Below, piece after piece: positions 34,085-46,056 of a stretch of DNA of 64,000 bases. Made by a program: the position numbers and the translations under genes. Source of the DNA: Hofstenia miamia (taxonomy: Eukaryota > Xenacoelomorpha > Acoela); assembly GCA_004352715.1 (NCBI GenBank), contig SCFE01000110.1:770673-834672 (forward strand), given 5' to 3'. The notes under the pieces are model-generated. The model ran no database searches. It had not been told where the DNA came from and saw only the letters and a list, made by a program, of their open reading frames with translations. The first letter of the stretch is position 1. The number at the start of each line of letters is the position of its first letter.

Positions 34085-34585
34085 TTACATGACTTTTACA
34101 GTCTGCGATAATGAAAGATTTGCTTTGAAACGCAATTCTTCTATTTCCAGAAGGTCTTCTAACAGTTGTCGAAAAGGATTCATCAGGACAGTCTCTTCTT
34201 CAGAAATACTTTTAGATTGAATATCTTCATCAAATTTTTGCCTTTTAATTGAATCTCGCGGATGAACTTTGTAACAAACTTTCTTTGACGTACAATAACC
34301 AATTCGCCTTTTCTGTTTATCATAATACATTTTATCTTCTTTAGTTTTAAACTTTGCACTCTGTGGGAGAACATCGAATAATTTTTCAGAATCAACATTC
34401 CTTGAGCTAAGTATCTTTTTTAATTTTCGATTAATTGTATTGTAATGTTGACAAGGAATATCTTGTAAGAGCCAACATTGTTCGATTTCTTTTGCAAACA
34501 TTATCAGAATAACTTGCTTCCTTTTCCCGTTATTTAACTTCTGTAAAACTTTGTATCTCTTTAAAACATCTGAGATTGATGGCAA
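34085..34585 (-). pseudogene. Transposase N-terminal region, duplicate 2
   Basis: Second copy of the same 160-residue region, differing at a few positions (for example QHYNTI versus QPYNTI). This copy runs on into EELRFKANLSLSQTVKVM and a stop at 34085, the side that leads to the catalytic region. It is therefore the copy in the original position. Confidence 0.65.
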
Positions 34586-34612
34586 TACTTTTAATAATTC
34601 GAGTNCAATTCT

Positions 34613-35095
34613 TCAGCCAAATCTGTATTTCCAGAAGGTCTTCTAACAGTTGTCGAAAAGGATTCATCAGGACAGTCTCTTCTTCAGAAATACTTTTAGA
34701 TTGAATATCTTCATCAAATTTTTGCCTTTTAATTGAATCTCGCGGATGAACTTTGTAACAAACTTTCTTTGACGTACAATAACCAATTCGCCTTTTCTGT
34801 TTATCATAATACATTTTATCTTCTTTAGTTTTAAACTTTGCTCTCTGTGGGAGAACATCGAATAATTTTTCAGAATCAACATTCCTTGAGCTAAGTATCT
34901 TTTTTAATTTTCGATTAATTGTATTGTAAGGTTGACAAGGAATATCTTGTAAGAGCCAACATTGTTTGATTTCTTTTGCAAACATTATCAGAATAACTTG
35001 CTTCCTTTTCCCGTTATTTAACTTCTGTAAAACTTTGTATCTCTTTAAAACATCTGAGATTGATGGCAATACTTTTAATAATTCGATTGATAAGT
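34613..35095 (-). pseudogene. Transposase N-terminal region, duplicate 1
   Basis: Minus-strand frame reading LLKVLPSISDVLKRYKVLQK and on to a basic region (CYKVHPRDSIKRQKFDED) ending PFRQLLEDLLEI. It is nearly identical to 34142-34612. In-frame stops lie upstream (near 35140), so the true start is unclear and may be supplied by splicing. The basic, lysine-rich middle suggests DNA binding but I recognise no named domain. At 34605 an ambiguous base marks the junction with the next copy. Confidence 0.65.
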
Positions 35096-35673
35096 CTTCT
35101 CCTTTGATTCGACTTCCTATTTTGGTGGATAACGAGACATTTCATTATTTAGACAAATCGATAAGCTAAACGCAATGAAAATAATTTCCATCGGTCCTTA
35201 TAAGGGCCAAGGCTCTAGGGCCTAATTAAAAGAAAAATATTAAAATAATAAAGAAAAATAGTTTGAAACAATAGTTTGAATGAATTTTAGACATTATATT
35301 GAATAAAATAAAGCATCAATTGAATATACTAGAATTAGCCATTTTTTTGAAACACACTGTGTTTTCATTGAAAATATATTACGTAATTGAAATATTGGAA
35401 TGTCCTGCAGTAAATGTCTTTGGACAGAAACGCCTATTTACCCTTACAATAGCTCTAAATTGTTTTGAAATCTCAATTGAAAATAAACGTAGACAAAGAA
35501 AATATATATCTTCTCAAAGATAAAATTAAATGTAAAATATCGACTTTTCAAATTTCAAAAGTAACTGGTTTTTTTAAACAAATGGTAAAACGTAAACTAG
35601 ATTATTTTCTATGCATAAAAGTTCCAAAAGTGGATGGGGTCCGATTTCAAATCATGATTTTTGACACACCTTA

Positions 35674-36899
35674 GTATTCAGCCACTTGTTACGTATGTCA
35701 GTCAGAGTCGATTTATAACTAGTATAGGCTTGCGAACCATTTATCTGCAACGAGACCGTGACTAGGTTTATATGTGTTCAAAATTGTTCACTGAGCGTTT
35801 ATTTCATGTACCCAGAGCGTTGAGAAAATTTTGACTCGTTAGATCCATGAACCAAACTTTCCATTACCCTTTCTCGACATGTGGTTTGTGTTAATTGACT
35901 TAGCCATGTGTTAATTTGGAATTGTTCTGTCATCCATTGAGACATACATAAAAGAACTACAAAATTAAAGTCATATCATTTTTTTCATATGAAAAACATC
36001 TTATGATATTAAATTTCGTACTTCAATCAAGGATTAATCATAGAGATTCTAAAGAACACACAGCAATATTTGAGTACATTCTTAACTGTCGATGCTCAAT
36101 GCTTAATGTAAACTTAATCAGATTGCATATAATCAGTGAAAGAATTACCATATTTTTTCAGATTATGTCAAAATGCTTTAAAGCTCTTCAGATTCATTAA
36201 AATAAATATCAATCAAGAATGGCCTAAAATACATAATTCAGGGTACTTCAAATGAAAGCATAAAGATTGAATATACTCAATTGAATTTCTGTACTTTGAG
36301 ATCTATTTTCATGATAAAATATTAATAAATTATTAGTGAGGACATAATATGTGTCCGGTGACTTAAAAAACCTATTTCCAATTGCCCATCTGTCCTCTGG
36401 ATAAGGGTATTCTGTCGAGTACCTACATGCAATTTAAAACTATACTCAAAATCTGATTTCAAATGTGAGAGCTTGAAAATTTATTTCAATGATTGAAATT
36501 ATTTATACATATTTCTTCTCAACAAATGAAATCCGCATTTATCATATGTGGCAAAAAAACAAATAATAATTTGTTCCCCATTAATTGTACGTTTAATTAA
36601 AAAATTTAAATGCATAGAATATTCCTTAATTGACGTTATTATTAACACAATATACTTATGGTCGAAAAGGCATCTAGCTGTTTAACAAGTAAGAAGACTT
36701 TCGCAAAAATGACAGAAGATATGTATGCTCATTTTGCAATACTTCTTATCACTTAAATTCCATTTGTTCTGTTTTTGATGAAATTGATATTAAATTTCTC
36801 TTTATATACTCTGGAAATGTACTAACATTCTGCCATTGATGTGTCCATTATGAAAACAAAGATTCATTTTATAAGTCTGATAAAATGTGTAATACAACA
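35674..36899. other. No gene seen
   Basis: AT-rich spacer between the transposon and the LINE. Short frames have no recognised similarity. Confidence 0.6.
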
Positions 36900-39800
36900 G
36901 TTATAACGGCTCATAAGCATATTGACAGTAAGTTGGAAGAAATCCACCAACAATTGATTAATTTTAATGAACATCTTATTCACCAAGGCCTTGCGAACTT
37001 TTAACTCTTTGAATTCAAAGATCTCAGAATCTTATCGATTGTCAATACGAATGAGAGGTATTCCTGAATGCCCCAAGAATTCTTCTGCCAATACTCGGTT
37101 TCTTCCTGATAAATCATTTGTTAATGAAATTATTAGTCATGTTGGTATTTCGAATTTATCTTTTCAAGATATATATCATCGTGGTAGTTATAACGAAAAT
37201 CGAAATCACATACTTACACTAAAATCAAAATGGGACTGTTGGAGACTACTCAGTGTTGCACATAATTTCAAATCTTTTAATTTTTTTGGTATTTTTTATT
37301 TGGTGAGCTTTCAGCTTAAGACTTTGAACTTGAATATCAAATTCTAATTGCTAGACTTGAATTTTTAAACTGTGGTGCCTCTCCCTCTGATCTCAAAATT
37401 AAATCATTGTTACTTCATTTCAAGAATTCTCTTGTTGGTCTTTCTATTCCTTCTACATCTATCCCACTCAAATCTTGAGCAATAAAACCAATTGACTAGA
37501 TTGATTCAGCTGAAGTGTCTAACATCTCTGTTTTACACCGAAATTGCTGAAACTTGCGAAACATTTTACATTGCTTGGAGCTATCTAATTTTCTCGTGTT
37601 AATTGAAAACTCAATTTCTTTACTTTGCCTCACAGAAGTTTGGCTTGATTAATCTTTTCCCAACTCGTGTGGTTTCACTTATTCCTCCTTTCAAATAATT
37701 GTCCGATATGATAGATCTTATCTTTGTCATGATGGTACGCTCATTGCTCTTCTACAAGTAACTCAGCCAAACTTTCAGTTATAACTCCACTCTTTGAATG
37801 TGATTTCAGTTGCTCAATAATTCTCCATTGCAACATGTCTAGTATTCCAGTAATTTGTATTTACAATCCACTTTTCAATAGTAAGCATTGTTGATCCATA
37901 TCAGAACTCCAGTATACGGTTATTTTTTCTTGAATGAGTTAAATACATTCAATATTTCTCATGGAATTTTGGACAAATCAGTGCTAATAATATGTGATTT
38001 TAACATGCCTCAAGTTGATTGGTATGCTTCATACTCTACAGATCCATATGAAGCTGATATTCTAGAATTTTTCAATAACCTCAATTTATTTCAACTTGTT
38101 AGTTTTCCTACACATGATTCTGGAAACACTTTGGATCTCATAATATTATTTTCTAATAATTCGGACCTGTGTGTTTTAACTATTAATTTTGCTCCCTTTT
38201 CATCGGATCACGCATTTTTATGATTTTCTACTCCATTCGCAGTCAATTTTTTTTGAATATTTCAAAGAAATAGTTTTCTTAATTCATTAAGTAGTTACAT
38301 TTCCTTCAGTAATTTTATCCAAAGTCATCTTAAGTTTGAGATTCTCTCCTGTTTATTGTCAATTTCATTAACTTTTTACTTAATGTTATATTTTCAGGTC
38401 GTTGAGAATTTGTTCCTTGCAAGCCTAAACTACGTCAGAAGTGATCATTCTACTATTCTTTTCATTCTGTATATCTTTAAAGCAAACTTTCTTTCCTAAG
38501 TGCAATCCATTTATCCACTGGTATTGCATTTTTTCAACAGTGGCTTCTGATTTTTCAGACTCAATTGAACTTGACAAAATTTTGTATATCAATTTCTTTT
38601 CATATTCAAATTCCATAAAATTTCTGTCATAAGTATTTAAAAGCTTTATCAAAAATTCAATCTTTGCCTTCTGCATTATGACAACATTTCTGCATATTCT
38701 CCTCAAATTAGTGCTGATCTTTCAAAAATACTTCTGTTTCGTTTTCTCATATCCACTTTCATCAAATTCAGTTACTCAATTTTTATCAATGCTTCTTATG
38801 CTATTCTCAATTCATTTAGACACTTCTAACTTCAATAAAATCTCGCACTTCTCCTTATGATAATCTAAACCCAATCATTCTTCTTTAGCGGATTCTTTTT
38901 TGTTTAGATCAATTATCTTAACAGCAACTTATCCTGCATCTTGGAAGGTTGCAGTTGTCATTCCAATTTATAAATCTGGTAGGAATTTACCAAAACATTT
39001 ATTTTCTTAACGTCCAATCTCTATGCTCTCCCATCCTTCAATAACTTTTGAAAGAACTATCTATAAAGCCATTTATCCTACCATTCACAAACCTTTGTCA
39101 ACGTTTCAATTTCAATTTATGTCCGGTAATAAATCTTTGAACAACTTAATAAATGTACTATTACTTCCATTCTAAAATTTCTTGAATTTGTTTTCAAAAT
39201 GTTGATAAAAATATCAGTTTCCCATCTATTTATATAGAGTTTAACAAAGTCTTCGATAAATTGTCTCACTTTTCCAAAATAGAAAATTTCGGTTTTGATT
39301 CTAATTTTGTTAATCTTACTTCTAGTTATATTTCTAATCGATCTCAAGTAGTTCACATTTGCTCTAAAAATTTTTCTAAATTTCCTAACTTTTCTGGTGC
39401 CCCTAATCTAGATTTTTGGGCCTCTTCTTTTTCTAATATTCATTGACGATTCCATTAAACGTATTTCTCAAAAATTCCATTTTAATGCTATATGCTGATG
39501 ATATCAGAATTTTTTCTGTAAACTTGAACGATTTTCAAGCTTCTTGTGGCGATGCATTACAATGGTCTATTGATAATCATATTTCTTTCAATATGTTAAA
39601 ATGTGGAGATCTTTTGTTTTGCGCTACTCGTAATGCTAGACCTCTTATTATTATATTATTTACCTTTGAAATTCCTATTAAAATTTAAATAACGGACTTG
39701 GGAATAGTTATTTCTAATAATTTATCCTGGAAATAGGATACCTCTCAAAAAATCTTTCTTTGTTTTATCTGAAATCTGTAATACCCAAGTCTACTCAATA

Positions 39801-40380
39801 TTCAAACAAAGGCTTGCTTTTTAAAACATAGTTTGTCATTTCCACGCTATGCTTCACAGTGCTGGCATCTTGATTCTTCTTCTACCTTAAAAATTGTCCC
39901 TATTCTACATCGTGTCTTCGTTGGGTCTATTCTTTAGTTTCCTCACTCCAAACTCCTTTTTTTCAAGCCAAGCTTCTTCTAATAAATCTTTACTTAAAAT
40001 ATCTTGATCTTATTTTCCTTAAAAATTACTCATTGAAAGCTATGACTTTGATGTTATTAAATGTCTATCATTTTCCTCAAGTACCTTGAATTCTCATTCA
40101 TCCTCTTTCTCTTTTAAATTTTCTTGTATTCACCAATCAAAATCATCTCATAATTACTTCTTTCGTATCATTCCTCTAGCTAATTTCATATTTCAAAATT
40201 TAGATATTGATCTTCCGACATGTCCTTCTAAATTTCAATCTAATATCCTAACTTTTCTTTTAAATTCGTTGCTTTCTACTGGAATCTAATGTAAATGTAA
40301 TCGCTTTGCATTCTGCAATTGTCATAAAAAGCCTTACTTCCTTTTGTTTTTGTCTTGTATAACCTTCAGAGGTAAAATCC
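36900..40380 (+). mobile_element. Decayed LINE with AP-type endonuclease (CR1/L2/Jockey-like)
   Basis: Fragments appear in LINE order. An ORF1-like RNA-binding segment at about 36985-37290 contains SIRMRGIPECPKNSS and DKSFVNEIISHVGISNLS. An endonuclease follows with CLTEVWLD (37630), ICDFNMPQVDW (37994) and SSDHAF (38200). A reverse transcriptase then shows FNKVFDKLSH (39240) and MLYADDI (39489). Many stops and frameshifts separate them, so it is long dead. The 3' end runs into (ATT)n at 40381. The GxPQGS motif is already unrecognisable. Clade assignment is tentative. Confidence 0.85.
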
Positions 40381-40402
40381 ATTATTATTATTATTATTAT
40401 TA
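40381..40402. repeat. (ATT)n shared by two LINE tails
   Basis: A 22-base trinucleotide run joins the 3' end of the plus-strand LINE to the 3' end of the minus-strand LINE. The second copy of the minus-strand LINE (63472 onward) has the same kind of tail, so the run most likely belongs to that family. Confidence 0.8.
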
Positions 40403-42390
40403 TCCTTGTTTCTCACAGCTTCATGCTGGTATCCCTCTCAGCTCGGGGAACTCACCAGTTCCCAGAGAGTCTGAGAGCTTTCCTCAGGACTCTAGCTGTT
40501 CCTAACAAATGCTGCCTTCTGTCCTACTGCTCCTCCCCACTTTGGTACTCCAACCCCTCCAAGTATCTCATATTGCTTCTTACTCACTGCTCCTAGTGCT
40601 CCTACAACTACCGGGACTACTTCAACTTTTTTTAACTTCCACAGCCTTTCTATTTCCTCTCCAACTCTCTGTACTTGTCTATATTCTCTTTCTCTTTGCT
40701 TTCTACATTTCTGTCCTTTGGTACTGCTATGTCTATCACTGTTCCTAATCTTTTCTCTTTGTCTACNATATTCCTTTAGCCCTAGTGCTTCTGCTTCTAC
40801 AGTCTCCTCCACACTTAGCAGCCCTTTCCCTCCCTTATGCCTTGCCATGTACAGCCTATCTACATCTCCATTGAGGTTGAATGCTCTCTCTGCTGCTAGT
40901 ATCTTCCTTGTCTCCCTGTCTAATTCCTTCAGTTCGTTCTTGTTCCACTTAACTATTCCTGCTGATTATCTCAACACCGGTATTGCCCATGTATTAATTG
41001 CTTTTATCCTATTCTGCCCATTCAATGCTGACTTCTGTAGTACCTTCCTTACTCTCCTCTTGTATTCTTTTCTTAAACTTGTCCTTGTTTCCTCATTATC
41101 TGTTCTATCTTTCTCTATCACACCTAAGTACTTGTACCCCTCTTTTACTTCCTTAATCTTATCCCCACTGCTTGTCTTCAAACCATCTCTATTTATGCAC
41201 TTGCTTCTGGCCATTGTCACTGTTGCACACTTTCCTAATCCAAATTCCAACCCAAAATCTCTGCTTGCCTTCTCCAATGTCTCCACTTAGTTCAGGTCAT
41301 CCATATACCACAGATGACTCATTTCTCTACCATTATTCTCCAACTTATACCCTATACCTGTCTCCTTTAATTGCATTGCTAGGTTTGTATTCCTTCTTCT
41401 ACAATTCTCCACCACTGCCTGGTCTATTAAGAACTGAACTTTGCACCCTCTCTTCTTTGTCCTGCATCCCTTTTGTTCCTCTTGTATCAACCTGTTCTGT
41501 TCTAAGTAATATGCCAGCCTACTTGAAATCATTGAAGTTAGCAATTTCCAAGTTGTTGGCAGACATATTATTGGCCTGTAGTTGCTTGCCTCACTACCTT
41601 TCTTTGGGTCCTTCTGTATCAGAAATGTCCTTCCCACTACCATCCACTCTGGACACCCACTCACCAGCAACTATGAAGCCCAAGTGAGTAGTCTCTCATG
41701 AACACTTGTGAACTTCTTCAGCCAATACCCATGTACCTCATCTCTGCCTGGCGCCTTCCAGTTCTTCATCTTCTTTAGAGCCTCCTTCAGCCTTACAGTT
41801 GTGATTACTTCTTCTTCTTGCCTGACTTCTTTCTGCATCTGTATACTCTCTATCTCTGGTCCTACACTTCCCCATATATTCTCCCAGAACCTTACTGCGT
41901 CTTCACCTGCTTTAGCTGTAGCCTTTCCTCCTGCATCTAGTTCTTTGTAGAATCTTCCTTCTTGGGTCTCAAACTTCATATTGTCTCTTGCCTGCTTTGC
42001 CCTTGCCCTATACTTTCTCAGTTTCTCAGCTTCTGCAACTAATCTCTGCTTAAGCTCTTCTCTTGCAGTTTCTATAGTCTTCCCCTTACCTACCCTGCAC
42101 CTGCCTGCACTGCCTTACCTTGTCCTGATCTTCCCTATTTGCTGCCTAATTGTTGCCACTTTATTCTCAATTCTTCTTTCCCATGCTGCCTTTCTGTCTC
42201 CCTTATCTTCTTGTCGCCTTTTCGTCTTCATTTCCATGCCTACATTCTTCAGCACCTCACATGCACCTGCATATACTAAGCTATTTACTTCTGTAACACT
42301 CCTTACAACTATCCTTTCCAACACTTTATTGACTTTTGCCGTCTCTACTGCTAGCTTACTTCTCTTAACTCCTCTTGGAACTGGCAACCT
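40403..42390 (-). mobile_element. LINE with restriction-like endonuclease (R2/NeSL-like), internally deleted
   Basis: Reading from 42390 leftward: an N-terminal region (ERIVVRSVTEVNSLVYA), RARAKQARDNMKFETQEGRF, the reverse-transcriptase entry KNWKAPGRDEVHGYWLKKF, YRPIICLPTTWKLLTSMIS, then WYMDDL and EGYKYLGV, MARHKGGKGL, and the C-terminal ERLWKLKKVEVVPVVVGALG. The segment between NTNLAM and KETGIGYKLEN is missing, which removes the motifs that normally hold the first catalytic aspartate and the GDxLSPLLF-type loop. A second loss near the ambiguous base at 40767 removes most of the nuclease domain. It is dead and cut on the left strand side by a gap. Confidence 0.85.
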
Positions 42391-43390
42391 NNNNNNNNNN
42401 NNNNNNNNNNNNNNNNNNNNNNNNNNNNNNNNNNNNNNNNNNNNNNNNNNNNNNNNNNNNNNNNNNNNNNNNNNNNNNNNNNNNNNNNNNNNNNNNNNNN
42501 NNNNNNNNNNNNNNNNNNNNNNNNNNNNNNNNNNNNNNNNNNNNNNNNNNNNNNNNNNNNNNNNNNNNNNNNNNNNNNNNNNNNNNNNNNNNNNNNNNNN
42601 NNNNNNNNNNNNNNNNNNNNNNNNNNNNNNNNNNNNNNNNNNNNNNNNNNNNNNNNNNNNNNNNNNNNNNNNNNNNNNNNNNNNNNNNNNNNNNNNNNNN
42701 NNNNNNNNNNNNNNNNNNNNNNNNNNNNNNNNNNNNNNNNNNNNNNNNNNNNNNNNNNNNNNNNNNNNNNNNNNNNNNNNNNNNNNNNNNNNNNNNNNNN
42801 NNNNNNNNNNNNNNNNNNNNNNNNNNNNNNNNNNNNNNNNNNNNNNNNNNNNNNNNNNNNNNNNNNNNNNNNNNNNNNNNNNNNNNNNNNNNNNNNNNNN
42901 NNNNNNNNNNNNNNNNNNNNNNNNNNNNNNNNNNNNNNNNNNNNNNNNNNNNNNNNNNNNNNNNNNNNNNNNNNNNNNNNNNNNNNNNNNNNNNNNNNNN
43001 NNNNNNNNNNNNNNNNNNNNNNNNNNNNNNNNNNNNNNNNNNNNNNNNNNNNNNNNNNNNNNNNNNNNNNNNNNNNNNNNNNNNNNNNNNNNNNNNNNNN
43101 NNNNNNNNNNNNNNNNNNNNNNNNNNNNNNNNNNNNNNNNNNNNNNNNNNNNNNNNNNNNNNNNNNNNNNNNNNNNNNNNNNNNNNNNNNNNNNNNNNNN
43201 NNNNNNNNNNNNNNNNNNNNNNNNNNNNNNNNNNNNNNNNNNNNNNNNNNNNNNNNNNNNNNNNNNNNNNNNNNNNNNNNNNNNNNNNNNNNNNNNNNNN
43301 NNNNNNNNNNNNNNNNNNNNNNNNNNNNNNNNNNNNNNNNNNNNNNNNNNNNNNNNNNNNNNNNNNNNNNNNNNNNNNNNNNNNNNNNNN
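42391..43390. other. Assembly gap, exactly 1000 N
   Basis: Round-number gap inside the LINE. Other gaps in the window have irregular sizes, so this length is probably a placeholder. Confidence 0.95.
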
Positions 43391-43712
43391 TATATATACA
43401 TACATACATACATACATAGCTCTGCTCAAACGTATTGCAACACCCTATCAAAGACAGTTAGGGAAGTGATCCAAATTCAATACGTTAACAAGTGAAAATG
43501 CACCGTAAACAACAATTCTAGCTTCAAATGCCTGCATACGCTTAATAAATTGATCTGCATAGATATATTTGAAGAAATATGCAGAACCTAAGTGTGGCAA
43601 AGTTTGCGGAAAAAACACGAACGTAAACATCAGCTTTAGCGAATTTACTTTGAGTGTAAGTTAACGATTTGGTTTAGGTCATGTTAACGTAAAACACCAT
43701 TTGTTAACGGTG
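43391..43712. repeat. Left part of isolated contig, GTTAAC-rich foldback
   Basis: Starts with (CATA)n next to the gap. GGGAAGTGATCCAAATTCAA begins a 31-base arm (43461-43491) whose reverse complement lies at 43713-43743 with one mismatch. Between the arms GTTAAC recurs several times. The outer side (TGCTCAAACGTATTGCAACA) recalls the style of Tc1-like termini, but I cannot support that further. Confidence 0.6.
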
Positions 43713-44972
43713 TTGTTAACGTATTGAATTTGGATCACTTCTCTTAATCAATCACGTACAGAGAAAATAATGGGGCAGCATGAAAAACTGAGGCAAAATT
43801 ACTAATAAACAAATTTATTTCATTCAAACTGATGCTGCTATAGTAGCTCGAAGTGTCAAACTACAAATTATGCCTGACTACCCAGATAATAATTTTGGTT
43901 GTTTTTACGTTGTTTATAGTTGTTTCATAATTTTGGTTGTTCCAGCGACCATTAACATCATAATAACAACTGTTTATACTAATTTGAGCAAAAACAAATT
44001 TGCTGTTTTAAGATTCAAGCTGACCAACCAAATTTTTTTTGCTATCTATTAATGTTATTTATAATATTATCCAGCTCTTGTTATTATGAGCACTGTATAA
44101 TGAATTCAATGGTTAGCGGGAAGGTGTTCCATCTTAAGGATAATATGCTCTACCCACTTTTAACTGTAACTTTAACTCAACCAAATTATGCCCAATTATA
44201 CTTTACAATTCATAATATAATATTGGCCGTCATCAGTGGCCCATTGGTGGTCATATTGGTGGCATCATTGGCAATTTTGTAGTAAACAATCAGTGAGCGG
44301 TTTCTTGCAAATAGAATTCACTTCATGATTTTGATTACTAGATCCTTCTAATATAAAGTCATAAATTGTGAACAGTTTTTAGAAATTTAAAATTTGTGAA
44401 AAATTAAAATATACCTGGTAAGCGAATTTTCAAAATAATTTATCCATGAATTTTTGAACACCTTGACATTAACTGTTATATAAAAAAGTTACAGAGATTT
44501 TTCACGATTTAAGAAAGTACTATTTCAAAGTTGTACTTAACTTTAAAATTTTAAATTTTTGTTAAATTTGGCAGATTTTTATGCTTATTGTTGTCATTTA
44601 TAAACAAGACTTTCTTTTAAAGTCCTACAAAATGTTTGTATTATATGTGCGTGACAGTACCTCAAAGATATTGTTCTGCCCTTTGTTAGGTTTGTGTTTG
44701 TTTAAACAGCAATGTTTGAACAGCTTAGCAATATAAATTTGATGAATTGCATATAAAAGTAATGCTAAACTAAAACAATCAAGGAACAACATAAAACAAC
44801 TTTGGTACGACCTCAAAATATTGCTTTTTATTATTAAAAACCAACCAAAAAGCAACTTAATATAACGTTGAAGCAACGTTGTTTTGACTAATGAAATGGT
44901 ACCATTTCGACGTTAAAACAATGTTGTTTTTGATATAAAAAACAAACACATAAAAACAAAACAACGTTGTTT
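43713..44972. repeat. Long near-identical duplicated block, copy B
   Basis: Same orientation and over 99.5% identical to 1-1260. Its right end is cut by the 1000-N gap at 44973. The contig carrying it (43391-44972) has a gap on each side. Confidence 0.9.
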
Positions 44973-45972
44973 NNNNNNNNNNNNNNNNNNNNNNNNNNNN
45001 NNNNNNNNNNNNNNNNNNNNNNNNNNNNNNNNNNNNNNNNNNNNNNNNNNNNNNNNNNNNNNNNNNNNNNNNNNNNNNNNNNNNNNNNNNNNNNNNNNNN
45101 NNNNNNNNNNNNNNNNNNNNNNNNNNNNNNNNNNNNNNNNNNNNNNNNNNNNNNNNNNNNNNNNNNNNNNNNNNNNNNNNNNNNNNNNNNNNNNNNNNNN
45201 NNNNNNNNNNNNNNNNNNNNNNNNNNNNNNNNNNNNNNNNNNNNNNNNNNNNNNNNNNNNNNNNNNNNNNNNNNNNNNNNNNNNNNNNNNNNNNNNNNNN
45301 NNNNNNNNNNNNNNNNNNNNNNNNNNNNNNNNNNNNNNNNNNNNNNNNNNNNNNNNNNNNNNNNNNNNNNNNNNNNNNNNNNNNNNNNNNNNNNNNNNNN
45401 NNNNNNNNNNNNNNNNNNNNNNNNNNNNNNNNNNNNNNNNNNNNNNNNNNNNNNNNNNNNNNNNNNNNNNNNNNNNNNNNNNNNNNNNNNNNNNNNNNNN
45501 NNNNNNNNNNNNNNNNNNNNNNNNNNNNNNNNNNNNNNNNNNNNNNNNNNNNNNNNNNNNNNNNNNNNNNNNNNNNNNNNNNNNNNNNNNNNNNNNNNNN
45601 NNNNNNNNNNNNNNNNNNNNNNNNNNNNNNNNNNNNNNNNNNNNNNNNNNNNNNNNNNNNNNNNNNNNNNNNNNNNNNNNNNNNNNNNNNNNNNNNNNNN
45701 NNNNNNNNNNNNNNNNNNNNNNNNNNNNNNNNNNNNNNNNNNNNNNNNNNNNNNNNNNNNNNNNNNNNNNNNNNNNNNNNNNNNNNNNNNNNNNNNNNNN
45801 NNNNNNNNNNNNNNNNNNNNNNNNNNNNNNNNNNNNNNNNNNNNNNNNNNNNNNNNNNNNNNNNNNNNNNNNNNNNNNNNNNNNNNNNNNNNNNNNNNNN
45901 NNNNNNNNNNNNNNNNNNNNNNNNNNNNNNNNNNNNNNNNNNNNNNNNNNNNNNNNNNNNNNNNNNNNNNNN
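44973..45972. other. Assembly gap, exactly 1000 N
   Basis: Second placeholder-like gap. Frames spanning it are artefacts. Confidence 0.95.
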
Positions 45973-46017
<45 letters not shown>

Positions 46018-46056
46018 GATATTAGTAGTAGTAATAGCAGTAATAGTAGTAGTAAA
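45973..46056. repeat. (ATT)n then TAG/TAA-type trinucleotides
   Basis: Pure (ATT)n to 46017, decaying into GTA and TAA units. Its resemblance to the LINE tails suggests a retroelement end hidden in the gap. Confidence 0.8.

Larger units (their letters stand above)
32190..35671 (-). mobile_element. TA-flanked DNA transposon with hAT-like transposase
   Basis: The 3482-bp element starts AGGTGTGTCAAAAAT at 32190 and ends with the inverted copy at 35671; TA lies directly outside both ends (32188-32189, 35672-35673). Similarity between the ends continues for about 80 bases (TCGGACCC, then TGGAACTTTTAT in both). The minus strand codes for a transposase with D, D, CxxH and RW landmarks. Two internal tandem duplications (640 and 484 bases) inflate its length; without them it would be about 2.36 kb. 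It carries stops and frameshifts, so this copy looks dead. The TA border is inferred from one copy. Confidence 0.8.

Noticed and set aside
40509-42110. Long plus-strand frames rich in Leu, Ser and Pro
   Set aside because: They are antisense shadows of the minus-strand LINE, whose frames carry reverse-transcriptase motifs.
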